Shown here: piece after piece, positions 19,274 through 27,012 of the stretch
Numbering within the stretch: position 1 is the stretch's first letter
Layout of the letters: each line of letters begins with the position of its first letter
From: Loigolactobacillus jiayinensis
GTDB taxonomy: Bacteria; Bacillota; Bacilli; Lactobacillales; Lactobacillaceae
NCBI RefSeq assembly: GCF_003946445.1
Contig: NZ_RHOF01000024.1
Span: forward strand, 1 to 57,348
Direction: 5' to 3'
DNA length: 57,348 nucleotides
The notes under the pieces: model-generated
Told to the model about the DNA's origin: nothing
Database searches by the model: none
What the model saw: only the letters and a program-made list of their open reading frames with translations
Made by a program: the position numbers and the translations under genes

Positions 19274-19502
19274 AATTTAAAAAGTGAACTTAACAGGACA
19301 AAAAGTAGTTCGTTTATCTGGGTGTCAGGAAGTCGGTGGTTGCTGCGAACCGATCAGGATAAGCTAACCAAATACCGTTCTGTGTTCAAACGGAATTCGA
19401 GCGCCGTTATCTGCTTGCAGAGTGGCGTGTTAAGCGCAATCTGGGTGGTACCACGGCATCAGTCGTCCCTGTTACATTTATTTGTAGCAGGGACTTTTTT
19501 TA
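19274..19502 (+). promoter_or_regulatory. T-box riboswitch (probably tyrosine) controlling the NhaC-family gene
   Basis: A tRNA-sensing transcription attenuator. The canonical T-box GGGTGGTACCACG is at 19443-19455 and the terminator GTCCCTG ... CAGGGAC with eight Ts at 19465-19502. Stem I base-pairs GAAC/GTTC and ACAGGAC/GTTCTGT enclose a specifier loop with AGTA on the 5' side (19304-19307) and TAACCAAATACC on the 3' side (19365-19376). UAC at 19373-19375 gives tyrosine; AAU or AUA in adjacent registers are alternatives. The UGGU of the T-box pairs with an ACCA tRNA end, meaning discriminator A, which suits tRNA-Tyr and excludes tRNA-Asn (G73). Confidence 0.9.
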
Positions 19503-19568
19503 TACTCAGAATGGATAAAAAGGCGTGTATTAATTTATTTGAAATTGATTTTATTGGAGGAGAACGCG

Positions 19569-19613
19569 ATGCAACAACATTGTGGTGGTAAGGCTCGTTA
19601 TCGGTGCTGCTGA
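19569..19613 (+). CDS. Possible 14-codon leader peptide between the T-box and the transporter
   Basis: ATG at 19569 lies 8 nt after a perfect GGAGG (19556-19560) and opens a 14-codon ORF, MQQHCGGKARYRCC, that stops 41 nt before the transporter start. It contains three Cys and one Tyr. Strong initiation signals suggest it is translated, perhaps to couple or tune the downstream gene. It could be chance. Confidence 0.4.
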   Translation: MQQHCGGKARYRCC

Positions 19614-19654
19614 TCAGTTGAAGAATCAGTAGTGAAGATGAGGAGAGAAAAAAT

Positions 19655-21049
19655 ATGCAGAACAAAATGAAAAAATTAGGTTTTACTGAAGCGTTGATCG
19701 TTTTAATTATTGTGTTAGCCGTCATGGGTATTGGTGTGATCGGGTTTGGCTTGTCACCGCAAGTGCCAGTTATGTTAGCGATGAGCTTAGTCATGATTTG
19801 GGCCAAATGGCGTCATTCTGATTGGGCTACCGTCAACGTAGGAATCGCTGAAGGAATTGAAAAAGGAATCATACCGATTTTTATTTTTATCTTGATTGGT
19901 GCGATGATCAGTACATGGATCGCTGCTGGAACGATTCCCACCTTGATGGTAGTTGGGTTTAAATTGATCAGTGTTCGCTGGTTCTTGCCCTCTGTTTTTG
20001 TGGTGTGTGCTTTAGTGGGGGCGGCAGTTGGTAGTACGTTTACTGTTGCTTCTACGGTTGGTTTGGCGTTTTTCGGTATGGGGATGACAATGAACTTGAA
20101 TCCAGCCATGGTCGCTGGTGCGATTATTTCCGGCGGGATCATGGGGGACAAGTTGTCGCCCTTATCGGAAACCAATAATCTGGCTGCTGCCGTGGTTGAT
20201 ATTGATTTATTTGATCATATGCGCAATCTATACTGGTCGATTCTACCTGCTGGTGGGATCACGTTGATTATTTTTAGTTTCCTAGGCCATACCAGCACTA
20301 ATGCTAGTTTGGCGCGGATCCAGCAAACGGTTAGTATTTTGAACCAGCATTTTGCTATTTCTTTTTGGGCGATGATCCCGATTATCTTAGTGTTTGCTTG
20401 TGCTGCGTTGAAGGTACCAGCGATTCCAACGATGCTGTTAAATGTGTTTGTAACCGCTGGATTATTGTTAGCGGAACAACCACATTTAGGCTTGAAAAAT
20501 TTGGCAACAATCATTACTGACGGTTTTGTTGCACACACCGGTAGCGGTAGTGTTGATAAATTATTGTCGCGTGGGGGTATTGTTAGTATGATGCCAACAG
20601 TTGCCTTGATTGTTTTAACCTTGTCACTTGGTGGCTTGCTAGTTAAGTTTGGGTTGATCGAAGCAGTCATGACACCAATTGCACAACGATTAAATAATAA
20701 TGGTAAATTGATTCTAGCTGGTTTAGCGGCTTGTATTGGGGTCAACTTATTTGTTGGTGAACAGTTTCTATCAATTATTTTACCAGGTCGTGCCTTTAAA
20801 AAAGCCTTCAATCAAGGTGGCTTAAGCGACGAAACCCTAGGTCGTGTACTGGAAGATGGTGGTACGGTGATCAATTACCTAGTGCCCTGGGGTGTTGGTG
20901 GGGTCTTTTTGGCCAACACATTAGGTGTTCCTACTATAGAGTATCTACCGTTTGTTTTCTTCAGCTTGCTGTGTCCAGTGATGTCATTATTAAGTGGCTT
21001 CACCGGAATTGGTTTGTTACGTTTAAAAAAGCCAGTTAAATCGCTATAA
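19655..21049 (+). CDS. nhaC: NhaC-family antiporter, probable tyrosine transporter
   Basis: Membrane protein of 464 residues with about twelve helices, in the NhaC Na+/H+ antiporter family. The family-typical GGIMGDKLSPLSETNNLAA is near residue 165, and GEQFLSIILPGRAFKKAF is near 370. Members preceded by tyrosine T-boxes (YheL-like) have been predicted by comparative genomics to import tyrosine, possibly by exchange or Na+ symport. The T-box just upstream supports an amino-acid role here rather than pH homeostasis. GAGGAGAG precedes the ATG. A terminator follows at 21060-21090. Confidence 0.85.
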   Translation: MQNKMKKLGFTEALIVLIIVLAVMGIGVIGFGLSPQVPVMLAMSLVMIWAKWRHSDWATVNVGIAEGIEKGIIPIFIFILIGAMISTWIAAGTIPTLMVVGFKLISVRWFLPSVFVVCALVGAAVGSTFTVASTVGLAFFGMGMTMNLNPAMVAGAIISGGIMGDKLSPLSETNNLAAAVVDIDLFDHMRNLYWSILPAGGITLIIFSFLGHTSTNASLARIQQTVSILNQHFAISFWAMIPIILVFACAALKVPAIPTMLLNVFVTAGLLLAEQPHLGLKNLATIITDGFVAHTGSGSVDKLLSRGGIVSMMPTVALIVLTLSLGGLLVKFGLIEAVMTPIAQRLNNNGKLILAGLAACIGVNLFVGEQFLSIILPGRAFKKAFNQGGLSDETLGRVLEDGGTVINYLVPWGVGGVFLANTLGVPTIEYLPFVFFSLLCPVMSLLSGFTGIGLLRLKKPVKSL

Positions 21050-21059
21050 TAGACTTCAA

Positions 21060-21090
21060 GGCTGCCGCTAATTTGCCGGTAGCCTTTTTA
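21060..21090 (+). terminator. Terminator after the NhaC-family gene
   Basis: GGCTGCCG - CTAATTTG - CCGGTAGCC followed by TTTTTA. Confidence 0.8.
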
Positions 21091-21114
21091 CTTGTAAACG
21101 AAAGGTTGATCAAA

Positions 21115-21675
21115 TTGTTAAATTTTAAGAATGCCGGCCAACCTGGCCAAGTACGCACGGAACAACAGCTTTATCATGGTTATATTTTTGACTTAGTTCA
21201 GCGTCAAATTAAAACGCCAGATCAAATGATGGTGACCCGCGACGTTATTTTGCATCGACCAGCAGTGGCGATCCTAGCCTTGACTGACAAGCAACAAGTT
21301 GTGGTCAATAGTGAGTATCGGGCTGGCGTTAATCAGGAAAGTATCGCGTTGCCAGCCGGCTTGTTAAACGAAAATGAGGATGTAACCACTGCAGCAGCGC
21401 GCGAACTAAGTGAAGAAACTGGCTACGTGGCGCATGATCTACAAGTGCTGACGACTGTAGCCTCGTCAGAAGGGTTTACTGATGAACGGGTTACTTTAGT
21501 TTTGGCTCATGTGCATGCAAATGAAAAAGTAGCTACTAATTTTGATACTGATGAATTTGTTAATAGTCAATTGGTGCCATTAGCTGATTTAATTGCGTTG
21601 ATCAAAACTGGTACAGTGCAGTCAGCACAGACTGTAGCGGCAGTCAGCTACTATTTGGCCTTTTGTCAGCAGTAA
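21115..21675 (+). CDS. Nudix hydrolase, ADP-ribose pyrophosphatase type
   Basis: Cleaves nucleoside diphosphate derivatives such as ADP-ribose, 186 residues. A perfect Nudix box, G-x5-E-x7-RELSEETGY, lies within GLLNENEDVTTAAARELS and following residues, about residues 83-105. The preceding QESIALPAG and following TTVASSEGFTDERVTLVLA are typical of the ADP-ribose group. I start at TTG 21115 with AAAGG 9 nt upstream, giving MLNFKNAGQPGQ; the longer frame to 21073 would run through the terminator hairpin. Confidence 0.85.
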   Translation: MLNFKNAGQPGQVRTEQQLYHGYIFDLVQRQIKTPDQMMVTRDVILHRPAVAILALTDKQQVVVNSEYRAGVNQESIALPAGLLNENEDVTTAAARELSEETGYVAHDLQVLTTVASSEGFTDERVTLVLAHVHANEKVATNFDTDEFVNSQLVPLADLIALIKTGTVQSAQTVAAVSYYLAFCQQ

Positions 21676-21724
21676 CTTTTCTGCTACCCTAAACATTTAG
21701 TTGGAAGTATGGTATGGTGTTAAT

Positions 21725-22279
21725 ATGATGAATAAAACAGAGCGAGAAAAAATGACTGCCGGTGAAGCTTATCAGCAATTTGACCCTGAATTGGTCGAGC
21801 GCCGTAAGTTTATGCGCCAGCAGTTAAAAGAAATCAACGCAATCGTTGACAATGAAACCCGTAACCAGCGTTTTAAGGCGTTAATAGCAGATACCGGTGA
21901 TGACTTCTTCGTCGAAAGTGAATTTAAATTTGATTATGGCTTCAATATTCACATTGGCGATCATTTCTACGGTAACTACGACATGACGTTTTTAGACACT
22001 TGCCCGATCACTATCGGCAGTCACTGCTATTTTGGCCCTAATGTCGGCCTTTATACGCCAGTCCACCCGCTAGATGCGGCGCGGCGTGATGCAGATGTTG
22101 AAATGGGCGCGCCCATCACGATTGGCAATAGTTGCTGGTTTGGCGGCCGTGTTACCGTGTTGCCTGGCGTTACGTTAGGCAATGAGGTTGTTGTTGGTGC
22201 TGGTTCTGTTGTTACAAAATCGTTCCCAGACAAGGTCGTGATCGCCGGTAATCCAGCGCGTATCATTAAGCAATTATAA
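21725..22279 (+). CDS. Maltose/galactoside O-acetyltransferase family protein
   Basis: Acetyl-CoA-dependent sugar O-acetyltransferase, 184 residues, left-handed beta-helix. It has an N-terminal Mac domain (EREKMTAGEAYQQFDPEL) and hexapeptide repeats from about residue 70 (FDYGFNIHIGDHFYGNYDMTFLD, CPITIGSHCYFGPNVGLYTPVHPLD). The catalytic His is in the TPVHPLD stretch. The C-terminus VVGAGSVVTKSFPDKVVIAGNPARIIK is canonical. The ribosome binding site is weak; ATG 21725 or 21728 are both possible. Likely role: acetylating non-metabolised sugars for export. Confidence 0.88.
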   Translation: MMNKTEREKMTAGEAYQQFDPELVERRKFMRQQLKEINAIVDNETRNQRFKALIADTGDDFFVESEFKFDYGFNIHIGDHFYGNYDMTFLDTCPITIGSHCYFGPNVGLYTPVHPLDAARRDADVEMGAPITIGNSCWFGGRVTVLPGVTLGNEVVVGAGSVVTKSFPDKVVIAGNPARIIKQL

Positions 22280-22290
22280 TTACAGAGAAT

Positions 22291-22492
22291 GATTGGAAAA
22301 GTTGATAAAATTTGCTTTTCCAATCCCGTTTTCACTAACTTTATTGAAAACAACTAGTGGAAACGGGCCTAAAAAGGTGGATTGGTGGCGTATCGCCATA
22401 TTGCAAAGACTGCACCACAATCGACAGGCCTTTTTACCCATTCTGGTCACGAATTCCTTGCGCTCAATTGCATTGAGCAAGCTTAATTCCAA
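22291..22492 (+). other. Block of successive strong hairpins of unknown function
   Basis: Four inverted repeats follow each other in the gap before the BCCT riboswitch. They are ATTGGAAAAG/CTTTTCCAAT; CCCGTTTTCACTA/TAGTGGAAACGGG (12 of 13 Watson-Crick, one G-U); TAAAAAGG/CCTTTTTA enclosing GATT/AATC and GTGG/CCAC pairs; and CTTGCGCTCAAT/ATTGAGCAAG, whose flanks GAATT/AATTC can extend the stem. The third resembles a terminator for the upstream acetyltransferase. No convincing ORF is present. Confidence 0.5.
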
Positions 22493-22511
22493 AAAAAAGA
22501 AAGAAGGCAAT

Positions 22512-22730
22512 ACTGCGACTGAAACTCACCTAGAACGGGGGTAACCTCGCGTGGCACTATATGTACCGGTGATCAAGGATGAATCCGGGAATTAACGACT
22601 GGGGACTGGGAGCGCCTGTGTTAAATAGCATAAGTGGTTATTTAATGATTGAGATGGCGCTATAATCTGTTGGCAAAAGTTTGCCACAGTACCAGGACGA
22701 ATCAGTAATTTTCCTCTAGGGCACGTCAGT
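22512..22730 (+). promoter_or_regulatory. Probable c-di-AMP (ydaO/yuaA-type) riboswitch
   Basis: Several blocks resemble the ydaO consensus in the right order. They are CTGAAACTC, AGAACGGGGGTAACC (22532-22546), AAGGATGAATCCGGG (near 22575-22589), GGGGACTGGGAGC (near 22601-22613), and a 3' block GACGAATCAGTAA...CCTC (near 22697-22717). Closing helix ACTGCG/CG-T-CAGT, internal helices AGCGCC/GGCGCT with TTAAATA/TATTTAA inside, and the hairpin CTGTTGGCAAA/TTTGCCACAG are all visible. A terminator-like hairpin follows directly. Controlling an osmolyte transporter fits the class. Family assignment is from remembered consensus, not a covariance search. Confidence 0.6.
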
Positions 22731-22744
22731 TGTGGACGTGTTTT
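22722..22744 (+). terminator. Terminator-like hairpin, expression platform before the BCCT gene
   Basis: CACGTC - AGTTGTG - GACGTG followed by TTTT. Its 5' arm shares bases with the 3' side of the riboswitch closing helix, so the two structures compete. Confidence 0.6.
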
Positions 22745-22760
22745 CAGGCGCAGGTTTATA

Positions 22761-24386
22761 ATTTTAAAAGCAAAACAAATTGATCGAACCGTTTTTGTAC
22801 CAACTGTAAGTCTTTTCGTGTTAATGTCGGTGGCACTGTTACTTGGTGGCCATTCATTGCAGCATTGGTTAGCGTCTTTAATGGATGGCATTACGACTAA
22901 TATGGGCTGGCTATTCTTCGGTGTATATATTCTGAACTTCGTTTTTTTTGTTTACTTAGCGACCAGCCATTTTGGTCGCATTCGCTTAGGCAAAGCGACC
23001 GACAAACCAAAGTACAATAATTTTCAATGGGGTAGTATGGTCTTTGCCACAGCAATTGATGCTAGTATTTTAATGTTGAGCATGGTCGATCCGTTGCGAG
23101 CCGTTGCACATCCTGCTTTTAATGTTAAGCCGTTCTCGCATTTAGCTTATTTTGATGCCAGTATGTTTGGTCAGTTCGACTGGGGCCCAATGGCGTGGAT
23201 GATGTTTGCGTCGGCAACGATTGCTATCGGTTACGCCATGTACAACAAGCATCGCTCTGTACAACGTTTAAGCGAGGCCATCACCTTACTTGATGGTCAA
23301 CAAGGCTATAAAAAAGTACTGCGCACGTTTGTCGACTTTTTAGTTGTTGTCGGCATTATGGGTGGTATCGGTTCTTCCGTTGGTTTGGAAATTCCAATTT
23401 TGGCCACTGTTGTTCATAGCTTTACCGGCGTTCCCGATAATTTTATGCTGAAGCTAGCATTGTTTGCGATTCTATTTGTCTTATTTGCTTTAACTGTTTT
23501 TGCTGGTCTCGAAGGTGGGATCGATCGGTTAAGTGCTGCTCATATTTGGACTGCCGTTGGCTTTTTAGTCTTCGTCTTATTATTAGGTCCAACTAAGTTC
23601 ATTGGTCATTTAGAGTTAGGTAATTTAGGACACCTAGTTACACGATTTATTCCGTTAAGTACTGGGCTTGTCGGCAAGAACCCCGTAACGACCAACGCTA
23701 ATACAATTTTCTATTGGGGTTGGTGGTTATCATACATGCCATTTACTGGGTTGTTCATTGCCCGGATCTCCAAAGGACGGACAATTCGACAGATCATCGT
23801 CGGGATGTTGTTATTTGGCGCTCTTGGCTGTATGAGTTTCTACGCCATTCTTGGTGGCTACTCGTTGTACTTACAACATAGCGGTATTGTGAACTTGGTT
23901 GCTATTTTAAATAATCAAGGGCAAGCTGCCGTCATCGCTAAAGTTTTGAGTACTTTGCCATTTAAAGTTGCCGTTTTAATTTTCTATGCGTTGTCATGCT
24001 TTATTTTCTTAGCAACAACCATTTCTTCGTCAGCATTTATTGTTTCCTCGCTGACCAGCTTGAAATTAAAGAATGGTCAAGATCCAAGTCGCTTCAATCG
24101 GATGATCTGGGTTGCGGTCTTTATCTTCTTTTCAATGGGGATCGTCGTTGTTGGTGGTTTCAAAACCGTCCAAACGATTTGTATCTTAGCTGGTTTACCG
24201 TTAATTTTCGTTTGTCTCTTGTTGTTAGGTTCAATCGTACAGATGGTATGGGCGGATCAAACGGTTTACGCAACCAAACGAACACGGGCTGGCTTGGAGC
24301 ACGATGCTGAAGTGCAAGTGCAGAAATTACGTAAAAAACAACAAGGCAAGGTTGCTCACAATGGCTTAGCACCAGTCAGATATTAA
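22761..24386 (+). CDS. BCCT-family transporter (glycine betaine/carnitine/choline type)
   Basis: Osmolyte importer of the betaine-choline-carnitine family with about twelve membrane helices. The N-terminal IDRTVF, then FGRIRLGKATDKPKYNNFQW, is diagnostic. The usual substrate motif region appears as TIFYWGWWLSYMPFTGLFIARISKGRTIRQ near residue 310 of the shorter version. The first ordinary in-frame start, GTG 22818, would cut away half of the first helix and has no ribosome binding site. Homologues extend upstream to a basic N-terminus like the one encoded here (LKAKQIDRTVF). CAGG at 22751-22754 is 6 nt from an ATT at 22761, which I take as the most likely start. Preceded by a c-di-AMP-type riboswitch and terminator. 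Confidence 0.85.
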   Translation: MLKAKQIDRTVFVPTVSLFVLMSVALLLGGHSLQHWLASLMDGITTNMGWLFFGVYILNFVFFVYLATSHFGRIRLGKATDKPKYNNFQWGSMVFATAIDASILMLSMVDPLRAVAHPAFNVKPFSHLAYFDASMFGQFDWGPMAWMMFASATIAIGYAMYNKHRSVQRLSEAITLLDGQQGYKKVLRTFVDFLVVVGIMGGIGSSVGLEIPILATVVHSFTGVPDNFMLKLALFAILFVLFALTVFAGLEGGIDRLSAAHIWTAVGFLVFVLLLGPTKFIGHLELGNLGHLVTRFIPLSTGLVGKNPVTTNANTIFYWGWWLSYMPFTGLFIARISKGRTIRQIIVGMLLFGALGCMSFYAILGGYSLYLQHSGIVNLVAILNNQGQAAVIAKVLSTLPFKVAVLIFYALSCFIFLATTISSSAFIVSSLTSLKLKNGQDPSRFNRMIWVAVFIFFSMGIVVVGGFKTVQTICILAGLPLIFVCLLLLGSIVQMVWADQTVYATKRTRAGLEHDAEVQVQKLRKKQQGKVAHNGLAPVRY

Positions 24387-24389
24387 AAA

Positions 24390-24438
24390 ATAAACGTCCA
24401 CTTAGCTTAACGGTTTTACCGTTGCTAGGTGGACGTTT
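24390..24438. terminator. Bidirectional terminator between the BCCT and DUF454 genes
   Basis: AACGTCCAC(TTAGC) ... (GCTAG)GTGGACGTT with A/T runs on both sides. Confidence 0.85.
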
Positions 24439-24816
24439 TTATTTTTCTGGTTTGGCGGTCGGCCGTTTTTTCAGATACCAGCTAATGCCGATAACTAAGC
24501 TGACGTAGATAATAACAAGCAGGATACGAATTAAATGATGATCGACTAGTACTGCTGAAAGTAAGAAAACTAAGCCCATCATGCCAAACATTCGCTGTTT
24601 GGCGGCACGAGTCATCCGCTTTTCTAAAAAAGGTGTGGCGTATTTTTGATAAAGCGGCATGCTTACTAATTTAGCATGGAGTTTTGGTGAACTGCGGCAC
24701 CAGAAAAACCCAGTCAATAAATAAAAAACCGTTGTCGGCAAAACTGGTAGCACAATGCCCATTGTGCCGAGGCCAAAAGTGAAGGTGCCAAGGAAAAGAT
24801 AAATATATTTTTTCAT
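24439..24816 (-). CDS. DUF454 (YbaN-family) inner membrane protein
   Basis: Small membrane protein of 125 residues. The N-terminal LFLGTFTFGLGTMGIVLPVLPTTVFYLL and CRSSPKLHAKL are the DUF454 signature; two more hydrophobic segments follow, and the C-terminus is basic. Function unknown across the family. Convergent with the BCCT gene; single-gene unit. Confidence 0.85.
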   Translation of the reverse strand: MKKYIYLFLGTFTFGLGTMGIVLPVLPTTVFYLLTGFFWCRSSPKLHAKLVSMPLYQKYATPFLEKRMTRAAKQRMFGMMGLVFLLSAVLVDHHLIRILLVIIYVSLVIGISWYLKKRPTAKPEK

Positions 24817-25016
24817 AGTGGGTACCTGACCTTTTAACGTTTATTAAAAGTATAGCATGCGGCCATTCAGTGTGCACTCATTGTGAATAAGCCGGCAACT
24901 AGACGTGATCAGAAAATATTCCATAGACGCACTTTCGAACAAGCAATCAGGCGTTAACTTTAACTGCTTGTGTAAACTGCTGTATAGCTAGCGGATGAGC
25001 AAGCGACTAGGCAAAT

Positions 25017-25055
25017 TAAAAAGCCTTGGCCCAAAATAAATTGAGCACAAGGCAA
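25017..25055 (-). terminator. Terminator of the CNNM/CorC gene
   Basis: On the minus strand GCCTTG ... CAAGGC followed by TTTTTAATT. Confidence 0.7.
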
Positions 25056-25066
25056 TAACTAAACAA

Positions 25067-26374
25067 TTAGTTAGTTTCTGGTAGCCGAGTCACTGTGACC
25101 CAGGTAACGTGCTGATTGTCACCCACTTCGGCAACAACAAAGTTAAAAGGCGCAACAGTTAATTCTTCGTGCAAACCGATAGTGGGCTGCTTTTCCAGTA
25201 AATAACCAGATAGCGTTACTGCATTACTTTCCTCAAGCGAGGGAATACGCGTTTTGAAGGCAACCTCAAAATCACTAAGGGTGATCTTGCCATTGACGCG
25301 GTAACTGCCGTCAGCTTGCTTTTGCACATAATCTTTATCGCGGTCATTTTCATCTTGAATATCGCCGAGTAATTCTTCATTGATATCTTCATCGGTCACA
25401 ATGCCAGCAGTACCACCGTATTCATCGGTAACTAGCGCAAATGGTGACTTAGTGCGTACCATCATTCGATAAATTTCGTTGATCAGCATATTTTCTGGAA
25501 CGCGCGCAATTGGTCGAATCAGTTTTTGTACGGAAACACTGGGATCGACGGCGTTTTGTTTAGCCAAATCATAGGCGTAGACGTAACCACGAACTTGATC
25601 ACGGTTTTGCTCAACCATCACTGGAAAGCGGGTCAGGCCAGTTTCTAAGTAGTGTTGGTAGGCAGCGGCAACATCGTTTTGATCGCTGATAAAGCTGGCG
25701 GACGTTCGATCGACCATAACATCCTTAGCTTCGCGGTCATTGAAATCAAAGCCACGGGAGATAAAGGTTGCATCGTCAGGATCGATCGTACCACCGCGGA
25801 CAGCTTCACGCGTAATGCCAAGAATTTCAGCTTGAGTGAAAATATCTTCGCTTTCGGTTGCCACCGTATAGCCGAGTAGTTTCAACACAGCCGCGGCCGA
25901 GAGATTCATAAACCAAACTAGCGGAAAGGCAATCTTTTGAAACCCACTAACGGGGCGGGTGATCAAGAGCACGATTTTGTTAGGCCGATCAATGGCCATC
26001 GATTTAGGCACTAATTCGGTTAAGACAACTTCCAAATAGGTTAAAACAATGATACTAACAGTTGAAAGTAGCCAATTTTCCGGCAAGTCAACACCAAACT
26101 GGGCGAAAAGCAAGACGATCGTTTCCGACAACGTACTTTCCCCAATGGCCCCCATTAAGATACCCGTGAAGGTGATTGCGACTTGGGTCGTTGATAGCGT
26201 ATCGTTTAACTTTTCTAATAGATGCAGCGTGACTTTAGCGGTACGATTACCGTTGTCAATCAAGCCTTTTAAGTAAGATGGTCGCACTTTGAGTACGGAA
26301 AATTCAGCCGCCACGAAAATGGCAGCAATAAAACCAACCACAATAATGATCAGCCAATTAATAAGTAAGCCCAT
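25067..26374 (-). CDS. CNNM/CorC-family (hemolysin-like) membrane protein with CBS pair
   Basis: Ion transport or magnesium-homeostasis protein of 435 residues. An N-terminal CNNM domain with three to four helices (residues 1-190; VAAEFSVLKVRPSYL) is followed by a CBS pair (about 205-330; DVMVDRTSASFI, FALVTDEYGGTAGIVT) and a C-terminal CorC_HlyC domain (about 345-430; DGSYRVNGKITLSDFE). Homologues export Mg2+ or sense it. GGAGGAATTCGT precedes the ATG. The 345-nt region upstream shows no recognised Mg2+ riboswitch. Confidence 0.92.
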   Translation of the reverse strand: MGLLINWLIIIVVGFIAAIFVAAEFSVLKVRPSYLKGLIDNGNRTAKVTLHLLEKLNDTLSTTQVAITFTGILMGAIGESTLSETIVLLFAQFGVDLPENWLLSTVSIIVLTYLEVVLTELVPKSMAIDRPNKIVLLITRPVSGFQKIAFPLVWFMNLSAAAVLKLLGYTVATESEDIFTQAEILGITREAVRGGTIDPDDATFISRGFDFNDREAKDVMVDRTSASFISDQNDVAAAYQHYLETGLTRFPVMVEQNRDQVRGYVYAYDLAKQNAVDPSVSVQKLIRPIARVPENMLINEIYRMMVRTKSPFALVTDEYGGTAGIVTDEDINEELLGDIQDENDRDKDYVQKQADGSYRVNGKITLSDFEVAFKTRIPSLEESNAVTLSGYLLEKQPTIGLHEELTVAPFNFVVAEVGDNQHVTWVTVTRLPETN

Positions 26375-26719
26375 ACGAATTCCTCCAGTAAATAAATTCT
26401 ATTACCATTAGTTTAGCGGATTCATAGACTTTGCGCTACTTCTATGGTTTTTAAGCTGTAGCTGAACCGACTATTGCCAATATGCACCTATTGAATTAGT
26501 AGAAATAGGTCCCAAAAGTAGCCGCCAAGGCATGTTTTAGTTTCATGCTAAAGTCGTAGCTGAAAATCAATAATAAGCGTGATGGCGAAAACTTAATTTT
26601 TTGTTAAGCTAAAACTAACGATAAAAGTTAGCATGTCCATTAAAAGCGGCGTCATGTCTGGCGCTAGAATGGGCACGATAGTTTTCGGGACTTACTATAT
26701 TAAAACAGGAGGCGGCACG
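26375..26719. other. Intergenic region between divergent CNNM and small membrane protein genes
   Basis: No ORF with good initiation signals and no known riboswitch motif on either strand. TATATT at 26696-26701 may be the -10 of the plus-strand gene. Short inverted repeats (CTAAC/GTTAG near 26615-26635) occur. Nothing else stands out. Confidence 0.5.
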
Positions 26720-26881
26720 ATGCGATTTCTGAAGCGTTTTGATTTTTGGCTGGCAGTGGTGTTCATTAATTTGTTTATTATTTGTTTACCGCATAATGTA
26801 GAAGAGATTCATTGGTTGAGCTTAATGTTGACTGCAGCAGGGGCTTTACTGGCAAGCATTAGTGCGGCACGCGAGTTATGA
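26720..26881 (+). CDS. Small two-helix membrane protein (53 aa)
   Basis: ATG 26720 has a strong GGAGG 6-7 nt upstream. The product has a basic N-terminus (MRFLKRFDFW) and two hydrophobic segments (LAVVFINLFIICLP and LSLMLTAAGALLASI) separated by a short polar turn. Function unknown. A terminator follows directly, so this is a stand-alone gene. Confidence 0.7.
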   Translation: MRFLKRFDFWLAVVFINLFIICLPHNVEEIHWLSLMLTAAGALLASISAAREL

Positions 26882-26891
26882 CTACATATTA

Positions 26892-26918
26892 TTAAGATAG
26901 CGGCGGCTATCTTTTTTA
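26892..26918 (+). terminator. Terminator of the small membrane protein gene
   Basis: AAGATAGC - GGC - GGCTATCTT followed by TTTTT. Confidence 0.8.
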
Positions 26919-26931
26919 ATTGCGCCAACAA

Positions 26932-26972
26932 AAATGAGGCCGTGATATAAATTGACTTATATCACGGTCTCA
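26932..26972 (-). terminator. Terminator of the small heat-shock protein gene
   Basis: On the minus strand GAGACCGTGATATAA - GTCAAT - TTATATCACGGCCTC, a 15-bp stem with one G-U, followed by ATTTTTG. Confidence 0.85.
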
Positions 26973-27012
26973 CAGGGAATTAGGTTAAATGAACTTATTT
27001 CAGCACCAAGGT

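Noticed and set aside
19305-19376. Asparagine specifier (AAU) for the T-box
   Set aside because: The T-box UGGU requires a tRNA discriminator A, while tRNA-Asn has G73; tyrosine UAC fits better.
19322-19591. ORF across the T-box leader
   Set aside because: It runs through stem I, the T-box and the terminator; the region is clearly an RNA regulator.
20215-20811. 198-codon ORF antisense to the NhaC-family gene
   Set aside because: Antisense shadow of a membrane protein gene; composition (Lys/Pro/Ile-rich) typical of such artefacts.
22280-22544. Two opposing short ORFs in the gap before the BCCT gene
   Set aside because: Compositions are unlike proteins of this genome, no ribosome binding sites, and the DNA is dominated by inverted repeats.
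26375-26719. Mg2+ (M-box) riboswitch before the CNNM/CorC gene
   Set aside because: No M-box core sequences visible on the minus strand.
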